Source: Mariniblastus sp. (GTDB lineage: Bacteria; Planctomycetota; Planctomycetia; Pirellulales; Pirellulaceae). Taken from it: DNA of 64,000 nucleotides. The position numbers and the translations under genes are program-made. This document shows positions 43,605 to 52,372 of this stretch, one piece after another (positions within the stretch are counted from its first letter, which is position 1; every line of letters begins with the position of its first letter). Below the pieces are notes generated by a model that saw only the letters and a program-made list of their open reading frames with translations, searched no databases and was not told the DNA's origin. The stretch lies in NCBI GenBank assembly GCA_022447605.1, contig JAKVBG010000010.1, positions 1 through 64,000 of the forward strand. Reading direction: 5' to 3'.

Positions 43605-45728
43605 ATGCACCGTTTTGCTTTTGTTGGCTTGCTGATCCTGCTGTTTCCCGGCGCCGGACTGGGGGCCGGTCATCCCAACGACGACCGACCGAACATTATC
43701 CTGATCAACCTCGACGATGCCGACCTGGACCTGATGTCTCCCGGTACGATTGCCAGTCGGTTCCCCAGCATGCACCGCCTGGTCACCGACGGCCTTTATT
43801 TCTCCAACCTGCATGTCACCACCCCCAAGTGCGGACCTTCGCGGGCTTGCCTGTTTCGCGGCCAACATGCCCATCGCACCGGGATTCGCATCAACAACCC
43901 AAACAATGCGTACAGTAATGGTATGCAGGGTGGCATGCCGGAATACATCCTGCGCGGTTACATGGAGGAAGAGCTCAGCGTCTGGGTCAAGCGGTCCGGC
44001 TACCGCACGATGCTCGTGGGAAAATATCTCAACGGCGATTTTGTTCACGGTGTTCCGCCCGGCTGGGACGACTACTACAACTCGCTGGGAGGAAGTTACT
44101 TTGACACGATGCGGTACACCAATCGCAACCACCCAGCGGGCAGGTTCGAGCAGCTTGAGCCGGGCGTTTATCGGACGCGGGCCGAGGCCGCAGATGCGGT
44201 CGGCTTGATCCAGCAACATGTCGATTCCAAAGACAACCGGCCGTTTTTCCTGTACGTGGCTCCGTTTGCACCTCACCGCCCGGCTGCCAATTCTCTGGGC
44301 AATGCCACCGAGCAACGTTATTCCCGCTGGTGGGCCAAGGCGGTTGTCCCTTTTTCCCGAGACCGGATCGAGTTTGATTTTTCTGACAAGACAACCGTGC
44401 TGAACCACATTGAGCCGCTGGACGAAATACGCCAGGAACTGGCCAACTCGATGTACCGGGAGCGTTTGCGAACCACCCGTTCGGTCGACGACCTGTTTGG
44501 CAACATCATGGCCAGCCTGGAAGCGAACGACCTGCTGGACAACACCTATGTCATGGTCACCTCCGACAACGGGTTCCAATTGGGACACCAGAGGATGATC
44601 GGCAAGGGGAACAACTACGATCGTTCCACGCGGGTCCCGCTGTACGTGATTGGGCCGAACGTGGCGCAGGGTGAACAGGCCGGCCACCTGCTGGCCCATG
44701 TCGACATCACGGCCACCGTGCTGGAATTGGCCGGGGCGAACGCCACGGCTCCCCAGGATGGGCAGTCGTTTGCCCCCCTGCTGGAATCACCCGGCTCGGT
44801 TGAGGCCCGCCAATGGCGCGAGCCGGTCCTGATCCAAAACTGGGAATCGAAAATGTCCAATTCTGTGAGCGGACCAAAGATCCACGTCGTGGCATCCGGC
44901 CTGCGGCTTTTCGATGCGATCTACACCGAGTGGGCCGACGGAACCAGCGAATATTTCGACCTCACCTCGGATCCTCACCAACTGGACAACCTCTACCCGC
45001 AGTTGCCCGGCCTGGAAAAGGAAGCGCTGCAGACGCTTCTCCGCCAATCAAAATCGGAAATGCTACCCGTCACCTCGATCTCGACCCCCTTGAACCAGAA
45101 CGAAATTGTCAGCGAGCAAACCGTGTTGACAGGCCTGGCGGAGGACAATCAAGGGATCAAAGCGGTCAAATTGACCATTCGCGATATCGCTTCGCGGCAG
45201 TACTGGAACGGGCAAGCCTGGAGCGACGACTACACGCGTGTCAGCGCTGACTTGTCCAACCGGGGGCACCAGATTACTGTCTGGCGCTACCGTCACCTCC
45301 CACCCGAAGAGAACCAGGCCAGGCAGATTGTCGTTTGGGCCCGTAGTTACAGCGAAACGGGTGAATTCGATCCGCACCCCGTCAAGCGCCAAATGACGAT
45401 CTCTGCCAACCGACCCGTCGGCGAAATACTCTATCCTTCTCCCGGAGATACTTTTTCGGGCCCGTTCACGGTACGGGGCGACTACGGTTCGGAAACCGAC
45501 GTCCAGAATGTTCGGGTCGTCCTGCTCCGACTGTCTGATCGAATGTACTGGGATGGTGACGACTGGACACCCGACTGGACCTATGTCGATGCGGCACTCG
45601 GTGAGGACCATTGGGAATTCGATGTCGACGTTGAGCCGGGCACCTACTTCCTCTCCAGTCGCCTGCAGAATCCGGATTTCCTCCAGGACATCCCGGCCAA
45701 GCTGTTGTTCGGTATCACTGAAGACTAA
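43605..45728 (+). CDS. Sulfatase (GlcNAc-6-sulfatase-like) with duplicated C-terminal domains
   Basis: A 707-residue exported sulfatase. The signal peptide ends near GLGAGH. Metal motif INLDDADLD, nucleophile CGPSR (Cys76) and VTSDNGFQLGHQRM are intact, and the body resembles N-acetylglucosamine-6-sulfatases. After about residue 490 come two related domains of about 95 residues. Each has the pattern R-x-YW-x-G/D-x-x-W (SRQYWNGQAWSDDYTRV and DRMYWDGDDWTPDWTYV) followed by strands, an immunoglobulin-like appearance. They may bind the substrate or the cell surface. The gene converges on the coiled-coil gene with 10 bp between. Confidence 0.92.
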   Translation: MHRFAFVGLLILLFPGAGLGAGHPNDDRPNIILINLDDADLDLMSPGTIASRFPSMHRLVTDGLYFSNLHVTTPKCGPSRACLFRGQHAHRTGIRINNPNNAYSNGMQGGMPEYILRGYMEEELSVWVKRSGYRTMLVGKYLNGDFVHGVPPGWDDYYNSLGGSYFDTMRYTNRNHPAGRFEQLEPGVYRTRAEAADAVGLIQQHVDSKDNRPFFLYVAPFAPHRPAANSLGNATEQRYSRWWAKAVVPFSRDRIEFDFSDKTTVLNHIEPLDEIRQELANSMYRERLRTTRSVDDLFGNIMASLEANDLLDNTYVMVTSDNGFQLGHQRMIGKGNNYDRSTRVPLYVIGPNVAQGEQAGHLLAHVDITATVLELAGANATAPQDGQSFAPLLESPGSVEARQWREPVLIQNWESKMSNSVSGPKIHVVASGLRLFDAIYTEWADGTSEYFDLTSDPHQLDNLYPQLPGLEKEALQTLLRQSKSEMLPVTSISTPLNQNEIVSEQTVLTGLAEDNQGIKAVKLTIRDIASRQYWNGQAWSDDYTRVSADLSNRGHQITVWRYRHLPPEENQARQIVVWARSYSETGEFDPHPVKRQMTISANRPVGEILYPSPGDTFSGPFTVRGDYGSETDVQNVRVVLLRLSDRMYWDGDDWTPDWTYVDAALGEDHWEFDVDVEPGTYFLSSRLQNPDFLQDIPAKLLFGITED

Positions 45729-45738
45729 TGGCGGGGTT

Positions 45739-46878
45739 TCACCCGGGCCGTTCCAGACGATCTTGCAAAGCGCCCAGGACGGCGTAACCTTCGGCCAGGG
45801 CGCTCTGGATCGCATCGACCGTCGGATCGACCCGTTTCCACTGCCGGAAATAGAGAAAGGCACCTTCCCGCGTTTCAAACGAGATGTTGGTATGCTGGGA
45901 AAAGAAGTCCAGCAAGCCTGGGTCAAAGAAAGCGCGGGCCTGTTCTTCCGTGTCACTCTTCAGGACAAACGCCTTGGAGAACTCGGGATGATCGGCAAAG
46001 TTGATATCCTGTTTTCCAAGCAGGGCGCCGATCGGATCCCAAAACACAATCTGGGGCCGGAGGTGACAGCGAGGGGCGTGCAAGTCGGCCGATTGCACCA
46101 CGACCACCGAGAGCCGACGGACTTTCTTTTGCTTGCCATGCCCGACCGTAAAACAGTAATCGAACAAGCCCATTTTCAGCTCCGGTGTATCGGCCAGAAC
46201 CAGATTGGTCAGCCGCTTCTTTCGGCCAACCTGGAACAACGGGAAATCGGGGAGCGACTGGTGGAAGGCAGCATCCCCTTCCCCATGAAAAACCAGACCC
46301 ATTTCATCAGCCGCACCGCCCAAGGCCTCGGTCCGCCGTTGTTCGCGCCGTTTGACCACGATATGGACGATGGTCATGATCACGACCAAGGGAACAATCC
46401 AGGCGAGTTGGATGAGGATGATGAAGAGCGCCTCATTTCGTTCGATCCAGTTCTCGCCCGCACGATCTTCCCCGAGCGCATCCCGGTTCTGTTTAAGCCA
46501 CTCGATCACCTCTGCCCGACTCGTCTCGCCCGCAGCGACCTTTTCCCTGAGGTCCTGGTTCTCTCGCAGTAGTTTCTGGTACGCCTCTTCCTCGAGCGCA
46601 TCGCGGAGTTTGAGCCACTCGATCACCTCAGCTCGACTCATCTCGCCCGCAGCGACCTTTTCCCTGAGGTCCTGGTTCTCTCGCAATAGTTTCTGGTACG
46701 CCTCTTCCCAGCTTGGATCATCGTCCTGGGTCCAGCCGACCCTCGTCAGGGCCGTGGTGGTAGCGCCGGAAAAAACGGGTGCGGTGATCGCTGCGCTGGC
46801 CGGCTGACAGGCTGGCATCATCCACGCCAACCATAACAGAAAATGGCACAGAAAATGGCTATTCAGAATTCTGTTCAT
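45739..46878 (-). CDS. Membrane-anchored coiled-coil protein with internal repeat
   Basis: A 379-residue protein starting at the ATG at 46878, with GGGGAG twelve bases upstream. A signal-like segment is followed by two nearly identical coiled-coil units of about 39 residues, each with EEAYQKLLRENQDLREKVAA and SRAEVIEWLK. A membrane helix follows (ALFIILIQLAWIVPLVVIMT) and then a cytoplasmic domain (about 190-375) with KMGLFDYCFTVGHGKQKKVR, resembling DUF3137-like proteins. The function is unknown. The MFS gene ends 40 bp upstream on the same strand. Confidence 0.75.
   Translation of the reverse strand: MNRILNSHFLCHFLLWLAWMMPACQPASAAITAPVFSGATTTALTRVGWTQDDDPSWEEAYQKLLRENQDLREKVAAGEMSRAEVIEWLKLRDALEEEAYQKLLRENQDLREKVAAGETSRAEVIEWLKQNRDALGEDRAGENWIERNEALFIILIQLAWIVPLVVIMTIVHIVVKRREQRRTEALGGAADEMGLVFHGEGDAAFHQSLPDFPLFQVGRKKRLTNLVLADTPELKMGLFDYCFTVGHGKQKKVRRLSVVVVQSADLHAPRCHLRPQIVFWDPIGALLGKQDINFADHPEFSKAFVLKSDTEEQARAFFDPGLLDFFSQHTNISFETREGAFLYFRQWKRVDPTVDAIQSALAEGYAVLGALQDRLERPG
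46474..46708. repeat. Near-identical 115-118 bp tandem repeat within the coiled-coil gene
   Basis: The copies at 46474-46591 and 46594-46708 differ by a few substitutions and a 3-base indel, so the frame is kept. They encode the two coiled-coil units. The close DNA identity indicates a recent duplication or ongoing homogenisation. Confidence 0.88.
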
Positions 46879-46918
46879 GTTGATTTGATCTCCCCTTAAA
46901 AACTTGTCGGTCATTCAC

Positions 46919-48130
46919 CTATTCTGTGCCTGGTAAAACTTCTCGGTTCTTCCCCCGGCGACGGGGAGGCTCCACCAGCATGGCCAACATGATCGAAACG
47001 GTAAAGGAAACGGCCGCCATCCAGAAACCTGTCGCATAATGCCACCCGGCGTGCAACATGGCACCCATCGCCAAGGCCCCACCAGCCTGGCCAATATTAA
47101 AGCCGACCGTCACCCGAGCCCACCACCGCGTATGGTTGTCCGGGCCGGCGATTTCGAGAACCCGGTGCGCAGTGATCGAGGCAACTCCCATCTGGCTCAT
47201 GCCGAGCAGGCCACCCGAGGCAACAACCCAAGCGACGTTATCGGTCAACAGGACCACGGCGACTGCCGCCAGGCCAACGGCCGTGCTGACCAGCAAGGCG
47301 AGCCACGTCCCCAGGCGCCCCGTCAACTGTCCGTCCAGCAGGGGACCGCCCAGCAAAACCCCCACGCCGTAAACGCCAAATACCATCGTGGCAAACGAGA
47401 CCGGCTCTCCCAGCACCTGGTGCACGTAGGCGGACAGGTAAATCGAATGCGGGACGATGCCGACGGCCGCCAGCGTGTAGGCCACTCCCAGAATCCACAG
47501 GCTCAAGGGAGACCGACCAGTCGCTTGCGATAAAGTTGTCCCGGGCGCCTCATCCGTTGGCTCCACCAACCCTCGCCAGGCCAACAGCGTACAGACCAGC
47601 ACGAGGACGGCCGTAAACAGCCAACCGCCCCAGGGGCCGCCGCCCAGGAATAGCGGTAGCGAAAAACTGAGCCCGATGACCCCCAGGCCCGCCCCGGCAA
47701 AAACGATCCCGATCACCCGACCACGGCGAGCATTCTCCACTCCGCTGGAAGCAATGATGGGCGACAGGATCATCGCACCGGCGGCCGACAGGCCTGCCAA
47801 CGAACGGGTCGCAACCAGCCACCAGAAACCGAGATCCCAGGCCGATGCACTGACGCTCACCAGTCCCAACAGCAAAGCGATGCGGCAGATGCGGACCGCG
47901 CCAAACCGCCTGGCCAGGGGAGCACAGACCAGGGCGCCGACCAAGTTGCCGATAAAATTGACCGTGCCCAAATAGCCGGCCTGGCCAGCATCGATCCAAT
48001 GATGGTCCAGCATCGAAGGGAGCAGCGGTGAATACGAATAACGGACCAGGCCGATCCCCACCAACATGCTGAGCATGGCCGAAAAGGTCCGGTACCCTTG
48101 TCGATTACCTGATTCAATCATCATACTCAT
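46919..48130 (-). CDS. MFS transporter, YbfB/YjiJ-like
   Basis: A 403-residue inner-membrane carrier with about twelve hydrophobic helices. The N-terminal segment GIGLVRYSYSPLLPSML and the following GYLGTVNFIGNLVGALVCAP resemble the YbfB/YjiJ group of the major facilitator superfamily. PLARRFGAVRICRIALLLGL corresponds to the cytoplasmic loop 2-3 motif. The substrate is unknown. The ATG at 48130 is used rather than a TTG at 48160 that gives a polar, unusual N-terminus. It precedes the coiled-coil gene by 40 bp and may share its transcript. Confidence 0.85.
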   Translation of the reverse strand: MSMMIESGNRQGYRTFSAMLSMLVGIGLVRYSYSPLLPSMLDHHWIDAGQAGYLGTVNFIGNLVGALVCAPLARRFGAVRICRIALLLGLVSVSASAWDLGFWWLVATRSLAGLSAAGAMILSPIIASSGVENARRGRVIGIVFAGAGLGVIGLSFSLPLFLGGGPWGGWLFTAVLVLVCTLLAWRGLVEPTDEAPGTTLSQATGRSPLSLWILGVAYTLAAVGIVPHSIYLSAYVHQVLGEPVSFATMVFGVYGVGVLLGGPLLDGQLTGRLGTWLALLVSTAVGLAAVAVVLLTDNVAWVVASGGLLGMSQMGVASITAHRVLEIAGPDNHTRWWARVTVGFNIGQAGGALAMGAMLHAGWHYATGFWMAAVSFTVSIMLAMLVEPPRRRGKNREVLPGTE

Positions 48131-48293
48131 CCGTTGGTGATCACAGGGCTGGATACTCAACAGCCACGTTGCACGGAACCGTTTTTTTCAGCGCTGATAA
48201 AACCTGAAGCATCCAGCGAGAGTGCGTGTAGAATACTACGAGGCTCACGGCCCGGAACGAAGGTTTCCAGGCCGGCTTGAACCATAACCGACT

Positions 48294-49214
48294 ATGTCTT
48301 CCTGTAAAAGCATGCCTGTTAACCAAATCCAGATCAGCCCTTACGCACGACAGAGTCGCATCTTGCCAAACTGCCTGATTGCGACCGCGTGCAGTCTCCT
48401 GCTGTTGACCGACCCACTGGGTGCCCAGGCGCCCTCGTTAACGGAGAAACCATATGCCGGCCTGCTCGAGGTTCTGCCCGGGAACCTTGAAACTTGGAAA
48501 ACCAAACCAGTTTGGGCAGAGGCAGAACCGGCCGTCATGCTCGGTTCCGCCCCGCCAACGGCCAGTGACGAACGGGAGGAACCCGGTTTCCACTCCCTCT
48601 TTGACGGGCGAACGCTGGACGGCTGGCAGGCAGTGCCCGCACCGACGGCCGATGCCTGGACGGTTCAGGACGGAATGATTGTAGGCAACGGGGACCGTGG
48701 AGTCGGCTACCTGGTCTACGACCGGGACAAGCAGCTGGCCAATTTCGAACTCCGTTTTCGCTACCGTTTTGTCGGCCGGGGCAATAGTGGCGTCAGCATT
48801 CGCGCTGCGCACGACCGCAGCGGGAAGCGACTCTTTCAAAGTTATCACGCCGATCTGGGGCACGCCGGTATTGGCAAACAGATCCTGGGCGCCTGGGATT
48901 TCCATACGCCGGGACGGACCGAACATCGCTGCCACTGCGGCGACCGCCTGGTTATCAGCACCGAGGACCAACCGCAGATCGTGCCGATCCAGGACGGGCT
49001 AAGGGCAGAAGACATCCGCCAAGGAGACTGGAACGAGGTGCGGATCATTGCCCGGGACAACCATTTCCAGTTCTACATCAACGGCAAACTGGCCTCCGAG
49101 TTTACCGAGCATTTACCCACGGAGCAGCGATTACTGAGCGGCATGCTGCAACTGCAGATCCACGATCCCGCCATGATCGTCCATTTCAAAGACCTGCGGA
49201 TCAAGCGCCTGTAA
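48294..49214 (+). CDS. DUF1080 (3-keto-disaccharide hydrolase-like) secreted protein
   Basis: A 306-residue exported protein with a long signal region (hydrophobic core about 27-42). The main domain (about 95-306) is DUF1080/3-keto-disaccharide hydrolase, a concanavalin-like fold, starting with FHSLFDGRTLDGWQ and including FRYRFVGRGNSGVSIRA and WNEVRIIARDNHFQFYING. Family members bind or cleave carbohydrates, some acting on 3-keto-glucosides, and are very numerous in Planctomycetota. It converges on the SGNH-like gene with 34 bp between. The segment between the signal and domain (about 45-95) has no recognised fold. Confidence 0.88.
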   Translation: MSSCKSMPVNQIQISPYARQSRILPNCLIATACSLLLLTDPLGAQAPSLTEKPYAGLLEVLPGNLETWKTKPVWAEAEPAVMLGSAPPTASDEREEPGFHSLFDGRTLDGWQAVPAPTADAWTVQDGMIVGNGDRGVGYLVYDRDKQLANFELRFRYRFVGRGNSGVSIRAAHDRSGKRLFQSYHADLGHAGIGKQILGAWDFHTPGRTEHRCHCGDRLVISTEDQPQIVPIQDGLRAEDIRQGDWNEVRIIARDNHFQFYINGKLASEFTEHLPTEQRLLSGMLQLQIHDPAMIVHFKDLRIKRL

Positions 49215-49248
49215 TCGGGTTCCAGGCACCACCAAGGGCTGCCAGCCT

Positions 49249-50166
49249 TTACTTGGCAGGGGCCGCATCCTGATTGTAAGTCTTCTGGGTCTCGACAATT
49301 TTTTTGAGGATCGCCTCGAGGGGCTCTTTCCCCTGGTACCGCCATGTGCAATCGGCAGGCTCTCGTTCGTACAACACCGACAGCCAGACCAGCGAGGCCA
49401 TCTCCAGTGTCAGCGGGGCGGCATGGCCCATCTTGTCTCGGAAAATGGCGTCTGCATCCTGGCGTGCCACCAACTTTTCCACCATCGGCAAAGACTTATC
49501 GGCAAACGCCCGCTTCAGATCGACCGCTACGCGGCCGTAATTAATCCAGTAGAACCGGCTGTTTGGATAGAGCTCTCTCAGCTCCTTGACGATCCCGTCA
49601 TACACCAGCTTTTGCGCGCGCGTATTCTGCGAGGCGTACGCTTCGACCGAACGACTCGGCCCATTCAACCCCCACGGCATGCCGATGAAAAAATCGGTTT
49701 CCGGGTTTTTCTCCAGTGCGTAATCGATCCACTTCCGATAATCTTTCAGCGAGCTGTTGGCTGGGCTGAAATACGTCATACCCAACAGTTCCACATCCCC
49801 CGCATCGAGCGTCTTCTGGATTGCGCTGCGCTTCGCTTCGTTCTGCCAGAGCTTGCCGGGCGAACCGTTAGCCCCTCCCGCAAAAACCAGCTGCTGGGCA
49901 TGACCTTGCACGCCCGATTCGGTCGCCTGTTTCGGTAACATCCGGGCCACCGGGATGAAAAAGCTGTGACCGATAAACAGGCATTGCTTGCCCGTCGTTT
50001 CCCGAGCGGCCGAGCGAGTACTACTTTTTGCATCCGGTTGCGCCTGGACCGCATCCGGCGGAACCGTTTGCCCCTGCCCGGCCGAGGGCAAGGCGGCCCA
50101 GCAAAGGGCCAACAGGAAACCGATCAGCCAGCGTGGCACGCGTCGATGAAAAATTCTATAGCTCAT
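49249..50166 (-). CDS. Secreted SGNH-hydrolase-like protein
   Basis: A 305-residue exported protein; the signal peptide (about 12-33) is followed by a low-complexity linker. The segment CLFIGHSFFIPVARMLP looks like block I of SGNH/GDSL esterases with the Ser in GHSF, and KMGHAAPLTLEMASLVW near the C-terminus could supply the catalytic His. Between them lies GGANGSPGKLW, similar to the Gly/Asn blocks. The fit is partial, so the call is tentative. Possible role: deacylating carbohydrates. No other candidate family was evident. Confidence 0.6.
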   Translation of the reverse strand: MSYRIFHRRVPRWLIGFLLALCWAALPSAGQGQTVPPDAVQAQPDAKSSTRSAARETTGKQCLFIGHSFFIPVARMLPKQATESGVQGHAQQLVFAGGANGSPGKLWQNEAKRSAIQKTLDAGDVELLGMTYFSPANSSLKDYRKWIDYALEKNPETDFFIGMPWGLNGPSRSVEAYASQNTRAQKLVYDGIVKELRELYPNSRFYWINYGRVAVDLKRAFADKSLPMVEKLVARQDADAIFRDKMGHAAPLTLEMASLVWLSVLYEREPADCTWRYQGKEPLEAILKKIVETQKTYNQDAAPAK

Positions 50167-50273
50167 TGCCTTCCCTTAAAAACCTGCGGAATCTGCTTTG
50201 CCTGCGGCGATCGCCCGGACGAACCAAACGGGAACTGTCGACTGCTCCTATCATCGACCAGATCGCTGCGGTT

Positions 50274-50810
50274 TCAATCCCAGCCATGACTAAAGATAAA
50301 CAACAGAAGCCCGATAACCATCCAGCCGACCCAAGACGCCAGGTGGTAAACGGCCACGACCAGGGAAAAACCGGTGCGCATCGCCCGTTGAATATTGCGA
50401 ACCAGCAGGTAGAACCCGTAACCGAGGCCGATCACCAGGAACAGCACGCAAAACGCCTCTCGGTCGTCACCCAGCTCAATGAAGGTACCGAGGTAAATTA
50501 GCAGGATGACGGCCGGAATCGCTGCCAGGGGAAGCCAGCTGTCGAGCGAGGCTGGAAAGCGAATGATGGTCGTCAGTCCACAGATGACGGCCAGGTAGGC
50601 CGCCAGATTGAACGGGATCATGACAACGGACAGCTCATTGGCATCGGTGGCTCCGACCACCACCAAGCCGCCAGCACAAACGGCCGTCCAGAACATGATC
50701 TTGCCGATCGTAAACCGGGGCTTCCGATTGATGGCCGAGCCATCGTCCGCCTCGGGGGCTGATTCGGTCGGGCGGTCCGGCCCGGCATCTGGTTTCGGTT
50801 CCACTTCCAT
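50274..50810 (-). CDS. Hypothetical membrane protein
   Basis: A 178-residue protein with an acidic, Pro-rich N-terminus (about 1-35) and about four hydrophobic helices, such as FWTAVCAGGLVVVGA and LAAIPAVILLIYLGTFIEL. AAGGAG lies nine bases before the ATG at 50810, which is preferred to a TTG start nine bases earlier. No family is recognised. It lies between the DUF1501 operon and the SGNH-like gene on the same strand, with gaps of 74 and 107 bp. Confidence 0.65.
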   Translation of the reverse strand: MEVEPKPDAGPDRPTESAPEADDGSAINRKPRFTIGKIMFWTAVCAGGLVVVGATDANELSVVMIPFNLAAYLAVICGLTTIIRFPASLDSWLPLAAIPAVILLIYLGTFIELGDDREAFCVLFLVIGLGYGFYLLVRNIQRAMRTGFSLVVAVYHLASWVGWMVIGLLLFIFSHGWD

Positions 50811-50884
50811 CTTGAGCAACTCCTTGGCAACCAGGTTTGCGTTCGATTTCTAGAAGCCTCGTCAACGTTTTTTGGATCCCATTC

Positions 50885-52372
50885 TCAAGCGATCAGTTCG
50901 TGCACCACTTCTCCATGCACATCGGTCAGGCGGTAATCGCGACCTTGGAATCGATAGGTCAGTTGTTCATGGTTGAACCCGAGCAGATGCATGATGGTCG
51001 CCTGGAGATCGTGGACGTGCACCTTGTTCTCGGTCACCCCAAAACCGAGCTCATCCGTCTGGCCATAATTGAACCCGCCTTTGACTCCCCCGCCCGCCAT
51101 CCACATGGTAAAGCAATCGGGATAATGATCGCGGCCCAGGACCTGGCTGTTGGCCGTTCGCCCCTCGCGGAATGGGGTTCGGCCAAACTCGCCACCACAA
51201 ATGATCAGCGTGTCGTCCAGCAAGCCGCGCTGTTTCAGGTCGCGGATCAACGCAGCAATCGGCTTGTCCGTCTTGGCCATCTTGTTGGTCAGCCCGCCAC
51301 GCAGTCCTTCGCCGGCCGACGTGCCGTGAAAATCCCAGCCCCAGTCGAACAGTTGAACATAGCGAACGCCACCCTCGATCAGCCGGCGGGCCAACAGGCA
51401 ATTGTTGGCAAAACTGGATTGACCCGGCGCCGCGCCGTAAGCTTCGTGCGTCTCTTTCGTCTCCTTATTGATATCCATCACCTCGGGAACCGAGGCCTGC
51501 ATGCGAAAGGCAAGTTCGTACTGGGCAATACGGGTCAAGGTTTCGGGATGACCCATCTCCTCGGCCTGCATCTCATTCAGGTTCTTCAGCGCATCGAGTG
51601 ACCGGCGGCGCAGCGCGCGGTCCATCCCCTTGGGATCGGACGCAAACAGGACCGGGTCCCCCTTGGAGCGGCACTGGACCCCTTGAAAGACCGAGGGGAG
51701 GAAGCCGCTGCCAAACGAGTTGGCCCCACCGTTGGGCTGCACACCACTGCTGATCAGAACCACAAAACCGGGCAAGTTCTGGTTCTCCGTGCCCAGTCCG
51801 TAGGTGGCCCAGGCCCCCAGGGAGGGTCGACCCGAACGGGGAGAACCGGTGTAGATCAACAGTTCGGCCGGGGCGTGGTTGAACTGGTCGGTGTTCATCG
51901 AGTGGACAAAGCACATCTCGTCCACAATGTCGGGTGCGTGAAAATTCGGCACGGCATCCGACAGCCAGGTGCCGCCTTGCCCGTACTGGGCAAACTTACG
52001 GGGCGTCCCCATCAGCTTGGGAACCCCTGACGTGAAGGCAAACGTGCGGCCTTCGAGAAACTGGTCAGGACAAGGCTGGCCATCGCGTTTGACTAACTCC
52101 GGTTTGTAGTCGTACAGGTCCAGGTTCGGGGGCGACCCGGTCAAGTGCAGGTAGATCACCCGTTTCGCCTTGGCCGCAAAGTGGGGAGGCCGCTTGGCCA
52201 GCGGTTTCATCGAGTCCACATCCACATCGGCCATTGCCCGGGAACCGGACAGGGAGGAGAGGGCCAGGGCGCCCAGGCCGACCCCGGAGGTGGCCAGGAA
52301 GTGCCGCCGTGTTCTGGCTTGCAATTGCTCGAGGTAAGGGTTCATGGCAGGGCCGTTTCGTAAATCGGACAT
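50885..52372 (-). CDS. DUF1501 protein with twin-arginine signal
   Basis: A 495-residue protein of the DUF1501 family, which has an alkaline-phosphatase/sulfatase-like fold. The Tat-type signal is TRRHFLATSGVGLGALALS. Family segments include VIYLHLTGSPPNLDLYDYKP, IDEMCFVHSMNTDQFNHAPA-like text (VDEMCFVHSMNTDQFNHAPA), FDWGWDFHGTS and ICGGEFGRTPF. The sulfatase Cys motif is absent, as usual in the family. Its ATG follows directly on the stop of the upstream DUF1549/1553 gene (TAAATG), a very common pairing in Planctomycetota. A start at Met10 (52345) is possible. The biochemical role of the pair is unknown. Confidence 0.92.
   Translation of the reverse strand: MSDLRNGPAMNPYLEQLQARTRRHFLATSGVGLGALALSSLSGSRAMADVDVDSMKPLAKRPPHFAAKAKRVIYLHLTGSPPNLDLYDYKPELVKRDGQPCPDQFLEGRTFAFTSGVPKLMGTPRKFAQYGQGGTWLSDAVPNFHAPDIVDEMCFVHSMNTDQFNHAPAELLIYTGSPRSGRPSLGAWATYGLGTENQNLPGFVVLISSGVQPNGGANSFGSGFLPSVFQGVQCRSKGDPVLFASDPKGMDRALRRRSLDALKNLNEMQAEEMGHPETLTRIAQYELAFRMQASVPEVMDINKETKETHEAYGAAPGQSSFANNCLLARRLIEGGVRYVQLFDWGWDFHGTSAGEGLRGGLTNKMAKTDKPIAALIRDLKQRGLLDDTLIICGGEFGRTPFREGRTANSQVLGRDHYPDCFTMWMAGGGVKGGFNYGQTDELGFGVTENKVHVHDLQATIMHLLGFNHEQLTYRFQGRDYRLTDVHGEVVHELIA

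Noticed and set aside
46474..46708. CRISPR or satellite array
   Set aside because: There are only two copies, in frame within a coding region, without spacers.
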